Shown here piece by piece: positions 15,385 through 26,002 of a DNA stretch of 53,838 nucleotides (positions within the stretch are counted from its first letter, which is position 1; each line of letters starts with the position of its first letter). The DNA is from a virus, in the IMG/VR virus record IMGVR_UViG_3300030012_003138, positions 1-53,838 of that record; one strand, written 5' to 3'. Position numbers and translations under genes: made by a program. The notes under the pieces were generated by a model that saw only the letters and a list, made by a program, of their open reading frames with translations, was not told the origin of the DNA and did no database searches.

Positions 15385-17100
15385 ATGAATTACAACGAGC
15401 TACCCGAAGAAGAAAAACAAAAATATGCTGATAGATTAGCTAAATTAATTGCAGGTACTATTGAAGGGGGAGGGACAGATGAAGAAGGATTAGCTAGTAT
15501 TATAGATGATATAAGAAAAATAGGATCTTCTGAGTTAGTAAACAGGATATCAGAAGCTAAAGATCCTGATAGGCTTAATACAAGATTTTTCCCAAAGGGG
15601 CTTAGGAAAAGTCTTAGACAAGAGTTTACAGGAGCCGATGAAGATAGATTCCTAAGATCTTTAGGTTACGCTTCAGATGATAAAGTTGGCGATAGTGTAG
15701 ACGTTATAGCATTTAAGAAAAAAGGAGTAGACCCAACTAAATCTGATTTTTCCATATTGGGAGCTGAAGGAAATTTTTTAGGCGAATATACTAGAAGTGG
15801 TGAAACATCAGGTTTAGGTGGTGGAGATATACCTAGAAGTATTGCTTTGCCTAAAGTTATAAAAAAAGCAATCCAAGATAAAAGCGCACCAGCTCCTGAA
15901 AGCGCACCAGCTCCTGAAAGCGCACCAGCTCCTGAAAGCGCACCAGCTTCTAAAGGATTTATGGACGTTGATCCGAGAGAAGCTCCTATGGGTGTAGATG
16001 CAAAAGGAGATCCCATTGTACCTACCTCACAAGGTGCAGTAGGGCCAGATGGGAAAAGGTCAGGCCCAATCGAAGTTCCTTTGCAAACAATGGAAGTAAG
16101 GAATGAAACACCTCAAAGGGGGAGTAGAGCTTTTAGAAAACAATCAGCAGAAGAAAGAAAGGCTCAGATTGAAGCAGATGACGAAAAGGCTAAAGAAATG
16201 TCATCAGCTATTCCCAATATAATAAGATCTCAATTAAAGCTATCACGGACTAGAGGGACTAAAGAAGACTCAACTGCTACACCAAGCGGAGGTGGTACTT
16301 CTGGTGGTTCAGGATCTGGGTTAGGTTATCTACGTTCAAGAGAGGACATGATGGCAAGGGATAAAGCAGCGAAAGAAGCTATGGGTAAGGAAGCTCTAGA
16401 ACGTAGGCGAACAGGAGAACAAAGATTTGCTACACTTAGACCTGAGATATTAGCCCAACAAGCTGAAAGAGCTAGACTAGCTGAAGAAAAAAGACAGGCG
16501 AATGAAATCAAATCAGGTTCAGGAGAGCTTTTAGGTAGGGTTATCAGAGATAAATCAGGTAAGATAATTGGCACATCAACAACAAAAGCAGGTAGGAGAG
16601 CGTTAGGTAGTGGTTATAAAGGAGCTACAGGTACTTTTGATTTTAGTAAACCAGCAGATTCCTTTGCTGAGTTAGATGCGAGAGATGCTGTAAAAGGACG
16701 TATGGCAAGTAGACAACAACAAGTTCTAGACTTAATGAGTGGTGGCCCAACTGAAGCTCAAGAAAAACAGATCCGACCTTTTGATACAGGATTAACAGTA
16801 AATCCTGATAAGATAGGAACCCCAACACCATCAAAGACTAGTCCATTAAGTCCAATACCTACTAATACGGGGGTATCTGGTACACCTAGTATGAAAGCAC
16901 CATCACCTCCACCATCACCACAATCAACTTTCCCTTCGAATATATCAGGGACTACTACTGATCGTATGATGCAGCGAGATGCGGAACAAAAACAACGTCA
17001 AGAGATGCTCAAGAAAGAAGAAGATAGGAAGAAAAGGAAAGAGCTACTTGAGAAAACAAAACAGCAAGTTAAATCATCAAATTATTCTAGTACCGCTTAA
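15385..17100 (+). CDS. Putative internal virion protein with annexin-like motif
   Basis: A 571-residue, mostly disordered protein. Residues 28-93 resemble one annexin repeat: GGGTDEEGLASIIDDI, then NRISEA, LRKSLRQEFTGAD and a final FLRSL. The GxGTDE loop is the calcium-binding signature of that fold. Residues about 167-189 are Ala-Pro-Glu-Ser repeats encoded by 18-bp tandem copies. The middle is rich in charged helices, and the C-terminal 50 residues form a Gln/Lys/Glu coiled coil. Placed between terL and the giant protein, it is probably a minor or internal virion component. The annexin resemblance is by eye. Confidence 0.55.
   Translation: MNYNELPEEEKQKYADRLAKLIAGTIEGGGTDEEGLASIIDDIRKIGSSELVNRISEAKDPDRLNTRFFPKGLRKSLRQEFTGADEDRFLRSLGYASDDKVGDSVDVIAFKKKGVDPTKSDFSILGAEGNFLGEYTRSGETSGLGGGDIPRSIALPKVIKKAIQDKSAPAPESAPAPESAPAPESAPASKGFMDVDPREAPMGVDAKGDPIVPTSQGAVGPDGKRSGPIEVPLQTMEVRNETPQRGSRAFRKQSAEERKAQIEADDEKAKEMSSAIPNIIRSQLKLSRTRGTKEDSTATPSGGGTSGGSGSGLGYLRSREDMMARDKAAKEAMGKEALERRRTGEQRFATLRPEILAQQAERARLAEEKRQANEIKSGSGELLGRVIRDKSGKIIGTSTTKAGRRALGSGYKGATGTFDFSKPADSFAELDARDAVKGRMASRQQQVLDLMSGGPTEAQEKQIRPFDTGLTVNPDKIGTPTPSKTSPLSPIPTNTGVSGTPSMKAPSPPPSPQSTFPSNISGTTTDRMMQRDAEQKQRQEMLKKEEDRKKRKELLEKTKQQVKSSNYSSTA
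15883..15951 (+). repeat. 18-bp tandem repeat encoding APAPES
   Basis: AGCGCACCAGCTCCTGAA is repeated at 15883, 15901 and 15919, with a truncated fourth copy at 15937. The three copies are identical at base level, which suggests recent slippage-driven expansion of a flexible Pro/Ala linker inside the 571-residue protein. Confidence 0.9.
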
Positions 17101-17105
17101 ATAAT

Positions 17106-18368
17106 ATGGCTTTCACTTCACGATCATTAGAGGGAGTACGACGAGTTACCCCTGAATCTAGTAAGTATCTTAGGATAGCTGAAGACTTAAAAGATAAAGG
17201 ATTTACTTCAGCAGCTAATAAGATGGCCTCTACAGCAGCTAATATAAAAGCATCTGAATCTCCTGTTGATACCCCGATGCAAAGAGAAGCTCGTGAATCA
17301 GCTCAAAGAGCTATAGCGATGGGGCAACAACTCGCCATACAAGGAGATTTTGATCCTGCTGATGTGGTAGCCCCACTAAAAAGTAGGTTTTTTAATGCAG
17401 CTCAAAGTTTACCTTCACATCAACAAACAGCTCTTTTAAATAGGTTCGCTCCTGAATTTAGAAAACAATCTATTTTAAATCAACAAGAGCAAAAAAGTTT
17501 TCTTGAGTTAAAAGAAGCACAGCGGAAGTCTAGATTAAATCAAGCAGCGGATGCTTTACAAGTACCTGTTTCAAACAGGTTAGAACAAATTTTAAATTCA
17601 AGTGCTACTGACCAGAAAAAGTTTTCTGACATACAGTCAACAATGTTACAAAACCCACAAGCTTTGGGCAGTCCTATTGTAGCTAAATTATTCCAGACTT
17701 CATTAAGTAGTGTTAGCGATAAACTTGATGCTAAGAGATCTAAAGAAGCTATGGATACACAAGTTCGTGGTAATATGCTGTACCAGTTAGCAAGATCTGG
17801 AGATGTTGAAGGAATAAAAGCTTTACAAAAAGGACAAGAAAAAGGTAGTAGTGAACTCCCATTATCTTTAGCAAAGAGCATCAAAGGACAAGCGGATGCT
17901 AAAAACAGGAAAGCCCTTTCTGAAAGTATTTTAAGCGATCTAAAATCAATAGATGATCCAACTACTTATGCTGCTGTGCGTTCTCAGCTAGGGGCTATCA
18001 CCGATCCTAGTATGAAAGTACGAGTAGCTTTACAAGATATCCAACAGACCTTGAAGCAAAGAGGGATAATGCAAGATAGAGAAATAGCTAGCTTATCTGA
18101 GTTTGCCACTCTAGTAAGTAAGGTACGTGAACAAGCCGAGGACTTCGGTGATGGGGAAGACAAAGCTAAACTAGATGCCTTGCTAGATCTGGCGAAAGCT
18201 ATAGGTATAGAATCTGAAGACCTCGCTAACTTGATGGGACAAGAACTAGAAGATATTGATTCTTTAGAAGATCTAGAGAACTTATTGATAACAGCTACCG
18301 TAAAATTAAAAAACAAAAAAGCTGCTGTATCTGAGGAGGTTGCTATGGACTCCAATTACGGAGGCTAA
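17106..18368 (+). CDS. Putative internal virion protein, helical
   Basis: A 420-residue protein, Ala/Gln/Leu/Lys-rich and predicted almost wholly helical. It has many heptad-like stretches (SLEGVRRVTPESSKYLRIAE, REARESAQRAIAMGQQLAI, an acidic segment DLANLMGQELEDIDSLEDLE) and no signal peptide or membrane span. Location between the annexin-like protein and the giant protein, with gaps of only 5 and 31 bases, suggests that it is made with them and packed in the capsid, like helical core or ejection proteins of short-tailed phages. No family is recognised. Confidence 0.5.
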   Translation: MAFTSRSLEGVRRVTPESSKYLRIAEDLKDKGFTSAANKMASTAANIKASESPVDTPMQREARESAQRAIAMGQQLAIQGDFDPADVVAPLKSRFFNAAQSLPSHQQTALLNRFAPEFRKQSILNQQEQKSFLELKEAQRKSRLNQAADALQVPVSNRLEQILNSSATDQKKFSDIQSTMLQNPQALGSPIVAKLFQTSLSSVSDKLDAKRSKEAMDTQVRGNMLYQLARSGDVEGIKALQKGQEKGSSELPLSLAKSIKGQADAKNRKALSESILSDLKSIDDPTTYAAVRSQLGAITDPSMKVRVALQDIQQTLKQRGIMQDREIASLSEFATLVSKVREQAEDFGDGEDKAKLDALLDLAKAIGIESEDLANLMGQELEDIDSLEDLENLLITATVKLKNKKAAVSEEVAMDSNYGG

Positions 18369-18399
18369 TACATTTAAATTAACATAACCAAAATCTGCT

Positions 18400-21300
18400 G
18401 TGACAGGAAAACTTACATCTAATTCGTTAGAATTTAATATATTTGATTCAACTCCTACGGAGACACCTATAAAATTTTCTCAATGGTCAAACGAATTTGG
18501 CACTGGTATAACAGGGGAAGAGGATAAAATAATTGGTTACAGTAATTACTTAAGAGAGTTTGAATTAGATCAAGGAAGTTTAGATAACAAAAAAGAAGCT
18601 TTAATACATAAGGGAGCTTTAAAAGCTATCGCAAAGATAAACCCAGAGTACGAATTAAGATCAGATGTAGGTACTATTGATACGGATGCAGCTCTTTTGT
18701 ATGATGCGTTTGGTCAAGAAGCACGAGATAACTTTTTAGACTCTATAAATAATGGGGCAGATAGAAATGATTTTACGGATGAAGTTAACGATGCTAAACG
18801 TCACTTAGTTGAACACGACATTTTACCTTTAGCTTCTCTTAAAACAACAAACAGTGAAGGGAATTCAACATATGAAGTTATAGGTAGTTCAGGTATATTG
18901 GACTCTAAAAAGGCAATCAATAACGCTATATCAAAAGGAGCGTTGCGTCACAGAGATATGTGGCAAGTAGGGATTGCTATGAAGCCTATACACAAAGGCG
19001 TAAATGGTTTTCAAGCGATACGAGATAATCAAATACGATCTGAGTTAGCGGAACTTTCTGATAGTGAGGAAGATAAAAACCTTTATGATGATATAGTTTC
19101 TGATAGTAAAAAGTATTTTAATAACCCTTCTAAAGATAAAGACTCCTCTGCCCTGATTACTAAAGCTCGGACTTTATTAGCTAGAGGATTTTCTCGTGAC
19201 AAAGACATCAAGGAGGATGTCTCAAGGAACAGGTTTCAGGATGCAGATATTATAAATAGTTTAGAGCAAATAGCTTCTTTTGAATCGTATCAAAGAGGGG
19301 AAATCCCTTTCATTGAAAACAAAGATAAGCTTGCTGATAATATTAAAGTAACTAAAAACGGAGCTGTTATACCTCACATTGGTCTTGTATTAGATAAATC
19401 AAAATTTGATTCTGCTATTGAATTAAAAAAAGATTTGAGTAAAGCCCAAGTCCGTTCATTAAAGAATTACAGGAAAACTTTTTTTACACAACAGTTCCCC
19501 GCATACGATGATTTATTTAAAGACTCTACAGTAGAGAACAAATGGGCGAAAGCTTTGATGGAGGGTAAGCAAAATAATAAATCTAATGGAGAAATATTAG
19601 ATGAGTTTCTACAGAACCCTAAAAACTACAGCAGTTTTAAAAACAAACTAGGTGCTATAAAGGACTCAATAGCTGATTCATTCACAGGGTTAGCTTTAGT
19701 TATACCCGCCCTTTTTGAAAATCAAGGCGCTATTGATTATCTGGTAGCTCAAGAAGAGGATAGGATGAATAGACGGGAAGTTGCAAAAGTATTTGGTAAA
19801 GACTTTGGTTTTGTAATGGATGTATCTACAGCTATCGCTCCTATGGTTACTGATATTTCAGCAACTATTTTATTAAGCTCTGGTACTTTAGGGTTTGGTG
19901 GGGCTGGTTACTTAGCCGTAAAACAAGGTACAAAACTCACTACAAAGGGACTTATTAAAAGCCTTGTAGCGAGTCCTTTACGTAGGAACGCAAGAGAGTC
20001 AACACTAACGCAAGCAGAAAGACTGATCAAGCAAGGTATTATAAAGGGGTCTCCTGATGTAGAAACTGTTACCGAAGCTATCAGCGCATATAATAAATTA
20101 CTTACAAAAGAAGTAACAAAGACCGTAACAAAGAAAGTAACTACTAAAGAAGGAGCTGAAGAGCTTGTTAAAAAAGAAGTTAAAGATGTAACTAGATCTA
20201 ATTTAGTTGCGGGAGTACAGACATCTGCTTTGTTTTTAACGGCTGCAAATAGGTCGGCAGGAGCTACTTATACGACAGTATATTCTAACCTCGAAGGTAC
20301 TCATGCAGAAAAACATGATGCTGCTATGGGAGCTGCTTTAATGGCGGGTATGGCTACAGGTTTGATTACAGCAGGGTTTAGTGCTGTTGGCGCAGGTGGT
20401 TTCGATGATGCTTTCTTGAGGGGTATGACTTTTAGACAGAAGAAAACTATCTTAGAGAATATGCGGAGATCTAAGATAGCGAATGAAAAAACATATGGAG
20501 AACAGTTAAAGAAAATTATATCCCAAAGGATTAAAGAAATCACTCCAAAAACTTTTAGTCAAACATACCAAAGATTTTTAAGAAGTGGAACTGAAGAATT
20601 TTTTGAAGAGGCTGTTGATGATTTTGTAAATGGTTTTATAACTGATGCTGCTTTAGATCAAGATACTCCGATGATTGAAAAGATATCATCTGCTATATAT
20701 TCAGGAGCTATAGGAGGTGTTATAGGTCAAGGTGCTGCGGGAGTTCGTGCGCTTGCCGATAAGAAGAATCTTTTTGCTAGTGGTGGTATTGAAAATTTTC
20801 GTAGAGCAGAAGAAAATGAAATAATTAAAAGGTTAGAAGACACAGGATCTCCTGAAACAGCTAGATTAGTTGCGGATCGTGAGCGGAGAACAGCACTCCG
20901 ATTAGAGTTACGTAAACCAGCGGGTGACACATCAATGGATTTCACTTCTGTGTTTTCTCCTTTAGACCAAGAGGGTGATACAAAAAAGACTCCAGATACT
21001 ACTGAAACTACTGATACCCCCACACAACAGACAGATCCTAGAAACTTCCAAACAGAACAGTCCGAGGGAAGTGTTGCTCCTGAATCACTAGATGTCATTG
21101 ATGATTATTTAGAAAAGAAAATTTCAAGAGAAGATGCCAATAAACAATTTGAAGAAATTAGAAAAAAGAAAGAAGGCACTCCAACAAAGGTTGAAACTAA
21201 AGATGATTCTCTTGATGCTGATGAAACTATATTAGATGAGACTTCTCAATCACAGTTACAAGTACTTAAAAGTATAGAAGATCTAGATTCTTTAACGGAG

Positions 21301-24300
21301 ATAGAAGCTGAACAATTTGATACTTTAAAAGAACAGTTAAAAGATGCTGCAATAGTAGCTCAAACATTTGGAGTTCCTATGCGTATTGTGCCAGAGGAAC
21401 TAGTTAATGAGAACACAAGGGCATTTGAATTTAAGTACTCCAAAGTTGGTAATGATGTAGAGGCAACTATACAAATAGACCCCAAACAACTTTATTCTAT
21501 TGTAAAAGGTTTAAATAAAAATAGTGCGAAAGGACTCATACGTGCTGTAATCTCAGAGGAAATAATACACGCTGCTACCTACGCAGAATTTACACCACAA
21601 GAAATATCAGAGCTGTTTAATGATTTATCTCCAGAAGATGTAGCAAGTATTCAAAGAGATTATTATATAAACGAGGTCGGTGATGTTGAGCAATCTAGTA
21701 TAAGGTTGAATGATCCTGAACAAGCTGAAAGTGAACAACGTGTTATTGTTCGAGAGTTTCTTAGAATGGAAGTTCAAAAAAGTCTTAGGGGGACTACCAC
21801 TGAATCTGAAATAAGATTCTATAAAACTAATCCAAGTTTGTTTGCGAGTTTGTTAAGGTATATGAGAAACTTCATACGCAAGTTAACAAACCTTTTAAAA
21901 AGAGATAAGGATAATGCAAGACTTCATATAGCCACCAACAGGATTGTTAATACTTATAACACCATGAGGTATGGTTATCGTTTATTTGATATACCCGCCT
22001 TTGATCCAGACAATCCATTAGAATCAGTCAATGTATTAAGAGCGCATCTAGAAGCCACTGAAACAGATCAAGAACTACCTCCTGATATGGCTACTTCTGT
22101 GGAAGTGTCACAGTCCCAAGTTTCTGGTGAAGCTGAAACAGATACCCTTTTACTAAAGCATGGTAATCTGGCAGGTATGTTAACACTTCCTCTTATGACT
22201 ACGGGAGAGTACAGGGGGAAATACCGAAAACTAAAAAAGTGGTTGAATGGTTTAAAAGGCTCACAAGATCCACGGCTACAAAGACTACATCAGCAATCAA
22301 TAGCAATTAGAAACGCTGCATTTAAAGAAATGCAACGCTATAAAAAACTATTAGACTATTATGTAGCAAAAGAATACCCAGATGGAGAAGTTCCAGTTCA
22401 TTTGTTTAGGGCTATTACTGGAGATGGTACAGGTTTACAACTGCCTACCAGCGTTAAAAAGAAAATCAAAAGAGAGCTAGGTAAAAAAGAAAAACAGATA
22501 TATGCAGAATTAAATGAACTAAAGGTAGGCACACAAGAACACGCAGATAAAAGAAAAGAACTAGACGAATTAGATAATCTACGAGATCAGGCATATGAAT
22601 TAGCTTTCCAAGCCCAGAAAATGGAGCTTGGTAGGTTACGTAATGAAGCTATAGAACAGCTTGGTGGGTTTGAAGCTGACGGAGTAACCCCTAAAAAGGA
22701 GATAGCAAAACACTTATTAGCTCTACGTAAAAAGACAGATGAGTTTTCAAAAGCAATAAGAGACTCTTACCCAAATAGTGAAGGTGTTGCCGATTCTTTA
22801 GCAGCTACTATTGACGCTAACTTAGAAGTTTATATTACAAGATCATATAAACTTTTTTCAGAAGCGGGATTTGCTGAACGTATGATGGAATCAGATGCCG
22901 ATTATTATGTAGAAAGGCGTAGCGCAGCAGCAGAATATTTTGAAAAACAGTATGTAAATGAAAGAGCTAGACAGATTTACTTACAGAGGAGATATAAGTT
23001 TTTAAGGACAGATGAATCAGAAAACCTATCTGAAGGAATCATAGCCAAGGAAGCAGGGATCAAAGGAGATACGATAAATGGTGAGACAGTTTATGAAGTA
23101 TTCTCTATGGAGGATGCTAGAAAGTTAGCAAAAGCTGAACTTAATCTAGATAAAGAAAAAGGAGCTGACTTATCTAATCCAATCGAAGCTGAGATGAAAG
23201 CATTCTTGGAACAATATGTACCCAAAGATGTTGACGCTTCCTTACTGGTAAAGGACAAAGAGAATGCTAAACCAATTAAAACAGTTCTAACAAATAATTT
23301 AAAGAAACGTAGAAAGATACCTTTAGTCCTACGTAACTTCATGGGAGAAGAACAAGATGCTACAGGGTATGATGCTATAATGAAAACTTATATGCACGTA
23401 GCTATCATGGCATCAAAACAATCTTTCCTACGGAACTTGGTTGAGTTTGGTTCTAAGCAAGAAAATAAATGGTTCGTAACTGCCGACGAAGCAAAGACTT
23501 TAAATGACAAATTAAAAGATCAAAAAGACTCAGAGGGTAAAAGGTACACTAAAATAACAAACAACGCTGATCCAAGATTTGATCCGTTTGTTATAAGTGG
23601 TACAAGAAACAGCAGATACTACGTCCCAGAAGATTTAAAAACAGCACTACAGTCTATATTAAAAGGGTTGAGTTTAGATAAAGCAACTGATGACGCTACA
23701 ATAATAGCAGAGAACATAGCTAAAACAGCAGGTTGGCTTACAGGTTTATCGATGGGAGCTAAAACATTAGGTTCTGTAGGTTTCTACATAAGAAACGCCC
23801 TCAGTAATATGTTATACTTTGCCCCCTCCCAAGGGATAATAGCTCCTGTTGGGTTAACGAGTGGGTTAATAAAAGAAGTATGGCGTAAAAGAGGTATATA
23901 TCTTGATGGCGTATTTCAACCAGAAGCTATAAACGCATACTATTTGAAACTAGATGTTTTAAATATAATTGAAGACGAGATAAGACCAAAACTTTTAGAG
24001 GAGCTTTTCAGAGGTGAGATAACTCCAAACAAAATGATGGATGATATGCGTAAAACTGTTGACGATATCGTAGCACATCCAGAAGGAGGAGCAGACTTTT
24101 TAGATAAAGTAAATGGAAAAGTAAGTGAGTTACCTAAACCCATAAAGAAGTTGTATGATAAGTTACGTACACTATCAGCAGCAATGGATAGTTTTTATAA
24201 GATATACTATTTTGAATATGAACTTAAATCACTTAAAAAAGCTAAAGAAGATTCAATAAAAGCAGGTCGAAATGATAAATATGCTCAAATGGACGAAATG

Positions 24301-25533
24301 CAACTTGAGCAGGAAGCAGCAGATAAAGTTCTGAGGACTTCACAATCTTATAGTAGATCAGCTCCTTTGATTGGGGGATTGTCTAAACCCCCTTATGGAA
24401 CCATGTTCGCACCATTCGTTCGATTCAAAGGCGAGTTAGTACGTATATTTGTTAACACTCCATTGCTTGCGATTGAAGAAATGAGTGATAGTAATCCTGT
24501 AATCAAAAGAAGAGGCATGGCTAGAATGGGCGGTCTTACCTTTACCACAGTAGGGTTATCTGCGTTACTCCCAATTATGCTCAGACAAGTGCTTGATGTG
24601 GAAGATGACGAGGATCAAGCTTTGAGAAGAACGCTCCCATCTTACCTCAAAAACCATACTTTCTTTTATTTCAAAGGGAAGGATGGGGACTTGTATTCAG
24701 TTGATATGACATATATCAACCCTTACTCATTGCTGGTAGATCCCTTTTTACGTACCATTGAACAAGGTTTATCAGGAGAAAGTCCAGCTAAGATGGGCGC
24801 TACTCTTGTAAAGAGTATGATATTTGATGAGTATTTAGATGAACAGATATTCGCAGGTGCTTTGAGTAGCTTCTTAAAAAACAGGAACCCACAGAATAAT
24901 AAAAAGATATGGGAAGAAAGAGACTCAACGGAACTCGCTTTTATGAAGGGAGCTATGTTCTTATTTGATGAAGCTGTTAACCCACCTATGCTGAAAGCAG
25001 CTATTGAGGCAGCCAAGATAAGTAAAGTTAACTCCATTGAAGAGGCTTTAAAACGGATAGGTAGAGAATTCTTACCCGCAAAACCACACAAGATTGATTT
25101 GTTTAGGAGTATGCGGAGATATTTATTCGATGCACGTAGGGAATCACAAAACATATCTCTTAGAAAGAATGAAGTGTTAAAAGATAGTCCTATGACTGAT
25201 CTTGAGATCAAAAAACTTATATTAAATGAAGTGGATCACAGAGTTCGTATAGATAAAGAAGTAGCGCACACACTTAAAAACATACAATCTCTTGGCGGTA
25301 TGACAGATAAAGAAGTGCGAGATATTGTTTTTGGAGCGCAGTTTGGTAAGCGGAGATATAAGTATCTAATGCAGGGACTTACAGAAACCCCAAAAGAAAC
25401 TCACGTAGCCTTACGGAAAAAGATAAAGGATAAATATAATTCTACGCAAGACCAAGAGTTTTTACGTAGATTAAATATAATAGACCAAGTTTATAAAAGC
25501 GTCCCAAGATTCTATAGTCACGAAGATATTTAA
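18400..25533 (+). CDS. Giant internal virion / ejection protein (2377 aa)
   Basis: A GTG-started 2377-residue protein. Hydrophobic, possibly membrane-inserting segments occur near residues 428-445 (TGLALVIPALF), 468-512 (ending SSGTLGFGGAGYLAV), 641-670 (MGAALMAGMATGLITAGF) and 2043-2065. Near residue 1052 there is a zincin-like helix, VISEEIIHAATYAE (EExxH). The region from about 1200 on is long helical. The C-terminal 350 residues contain RRTLPSYLKNHTFFYFKG and VDMTYINPYSLLVDPFLR, resembling the conserved end of very large phage virion proteins (LPD38-like in my reading). The likely job is to form a channel or carry an enzyme into the cell during DNA ejection. Its last four bases overlap the convergent (-) unit. 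Confidence 0.7.
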   Translation: MTGKLTSNSLEFNIFDSTPTETPIKFSQWSNEFGTGITGEEDKIIGYSNYLREFELDQGSLDNKKEALIHKGALKAIAKINPEYELRSDVGTIDTDAALLYDAFGQEARDNFLDSINNGADRNDFTDEVNDAKRHLVEHDILPLASLKTTNSEGNSTYEVIGSSGILDSKKAINNAISKGALRHRDMWQVGIAMKPIHKGVNGFQAIRDNQIRSELAELSDSEEDKNLYDDIVSDSKKYFNNPSKDKDSSALITKARTLLARGFSRDKDIKEDVSRNRFQDADIINSLEQIASFESYQRGEIPFIENKDKLADNIKVTKNGAVIPHIGLVLDKSKFDSAIELKKDLSKAQVRSLKNYRKTFFTQQFPAYDDLFKDSTVENKWAKALMEGKQNNKSNGEILDEFLQNPKNYSSFKNKLGAIKDSIADSFTGLALVIPALFENQGAIDYLVAQEEDRMNRREVAKVFGKDFGFVMDVSTAIAPMVTDISATILLSSGTLGFGGAGYLAVKQGTKLTTKGLIKSLVASPLRRNARESTLTQAERLIKQGIIKGSPDVETVTEAISAYNKLLTKEVTKTVTKKVTTKEGAEELVKKEVKDVTRSNLVAGVQTSALFLTAANRSAGATYTTVYSNLEGTHAEKHDAAMGAALMAGMATGLITAGFSAVGAGGFDDAFLRGMTFRQKKTILENMRRSKIANEKTYGEQLKKIISQRIKEITPKTFSQTYQRFLRSGTEEFFEEAVDDFVNGFITDAALDQDTPMIEKISSAIYSGAIGGVIGQGAAGVRALADKKNLFASGGIENFRRAEENEIIKRLEDTGSPETARLVADRERRTALRLELRKPAGDTSMDFTSVFSPLDQEGDTKKTPDTTETTDTPTQQTDPRNFQTEQSEGSVAPESLDVIDDYLEKKISREDANKQFEEIRKKKEGTPTKVETKDDSLDADETILDETSQSQLQVLKSIEDLDSLTEIEAEQFDTLKEQLKDAAIVAQTFGVPMRIVPEELVNENTRAFEFKYSKVGNDVEATIQIDPKQLYSIVKGLNKNSAKGLIRAVISEEIIHAATYAEFTPQEISELFNDLSPEDVASIQRDYYINEVGDVEQSSIRLNDPEQAESEQRVIVREFLRMEVQKSLRGTTTESEIRFYKTNPSLFASLLRYMRNFIRKLTNLLKRDKDNARLHIATNRIVNTYNTMRYGYRLFDIPAFDPDNPLESVNVLRAHLEATETDQELPPDMATSVEVSQSQVSGEAETDTLLLKHGNLAGMLTLPLMTTGEYRGKYRKLKKWLNGLKGSQDPRLQRLHQQSIAIRNAAFKEMQRYKKLLDYYVAKEYPDGEVPVHLFRAITGDGTGLQLPTSVKKKIKRELGKKEKQIYAELNELKVGTQEHADKRKELDELDNLRDQAYELAFQAQKMELGRLRNEAIEQLGGFEADGVTPKKEIAKHLLALRKKTDEFSKAIRDSYPNSEGVADSLAATIDANLEVYITRSYKLFSEAGFAERMMESDADYYVERRSAAAEYFEKQYVNERARQIYLQRRYKFLRTDESENLSEGIIAKEAGIKGDTINGETVYEVFSMEDARKLAKAELNLDKEKGADLSNPIEAEMKAFLEQYVPKDVDASLLVKDKENAKPIKTVLTNNLKKRRKIPLVLRNFMGEEQDATGYDAIMKTYMHVAIMASKQSFLRNLVEFGSKQENKWFVTADEAKTLNDKLKDQKDSEGKRYTKITNNADPRFDPFVISGTRNSRYYVPEDLKTALQSILKGLSLDKATDDATIIAENIAKTAGWLTGLSMGAKTLGSVGFYIRNALSNMLYFAPSQGIIAPVGLTSGLIKEVWRKRGIYLDGVFQPEAINAYYLKLDVLNIIEDEIRPKLLEELFRGEITPNKMMDDMRKTVDDIVAHPEGGADFLDKVNGKVSELPKPIKKLYDKLRTLSAAMDSFYKIYYFEYELKSLKKAKEDSIKAGRNDKYAQMDEMQLEQEAADKVLRTSQSYSRSAPLIGGLSKPPYGTMFAPFVRFKGELVRIFVNTPLLAIEEMSDSNPVIKRRGMARMGGLTFTTVGLSALLPIMLRQVLDVEDDEDQALRRTLPSYLKNHTFFYFKGKDGDLYSVDMTYINPYSLLVDPFLRTIEQGLSGESPAKMGATLVKSMIFDEYLDEQIFAGALSSFLKNRNPQNNKKIWEERDSTELAFMKGAMFLFDEAVNPPMLKAAIEAAKISKVNSIEEALKRIGREFLPAKPHKIDLFRSMRRYLFDARRESQNISLRKNEVLKDSPMTDLEIKKLILNEVDHRVRIDKEVAHTLKNIQSLGGMTDKEVRDIVFGAQFGKRRYKYLMQGLTETPKETHVALRKKIKDKYNSTQDQEFLRRLNIIDQVYKSVPRFYSHEDI

Positions 25534-25757
25534 ACCATCACAAAACTACTGAAGGGTATCGTCGCTGATCTAGATCCGTGTTTTTGTGCAAGATATTTAA
25601 AAGTATCTACGCTTTTTTGTTTTTCTTTATTCCTATACAGGAGTACTCTTGAATTTTTAACACCCCCAAGAATCTCATAGAAACCTTGTTGGTTTAGCAT
25701 GGCAATCCAATCATATTCACTATCGGAATCTGTTTTTATATAGCTTTTAACACTCAT
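25530..25757 (-). CDS. Hypothetical protein
   Basis: A 75-residue protein, unrecognised. It contains DWIAMLNQQGFYEILGGVKN and a basic middle with RVLLYRNKEKQKS. It is the last gene of the (-) unit of small proteins and overlaps the convergent giant virion gene by four bases and its upstream neighbour by 11. As part of an early-type cluster it may act on the host, but no evidence is visible. Confidence 0.5.
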   Translation of the reverse strand: MSVKSYIKTDSDSEYDWIAMLNQQGFYEILGGVKNSRVLLYRNKEKQKSVDTFKYLAQKHGSRSATIPFSSFVMV

Positions 25758-25953
25758 GGAAATATTGGCTAGGTAAAATTAACTTGGCTTCTGCTAGAGA
25801 CATTTCTATTTCAGCCCCTACTCTGGGGTTCTTACCATGCTCATTCCTAAAGATAGGATAAACTTTAAATGTCTCTGGCATTACTCGTCTGTTTTTAGTT
25901 TGCATGGTCATTAAGAGTTGATACTCCTCAAAGTATATTCTCAAAATATTCAT
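25747..25953 (-). CDS. Hypothetical protein
   Basis: A 68-residue protein from ATG 25953 (MNILRIYFEEYQLLMTMQTK); a TTG at 25965 would add four residues. The middle is beta-like (FKVYPIFRNEHGKNPRVGAEIEMSLAE). No family is recognised. It overlaps the downstream gene by 11 bases. Upstream lies a 268-base gap with a structured element. Confidence 0.5.
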   Translation of the reverse strand: MNILRIYFEEYQLLMTMQTKNRRVMPETFKVYPIFRNEHGKNPRVGAEIEMSLAEAKLILPSQYFHEC

Positions 25954-26002
25954 GTTATTTAACAATATTTCTAAAATGCTTTAAAAGCAAGCATGAAAAT
26001 AT

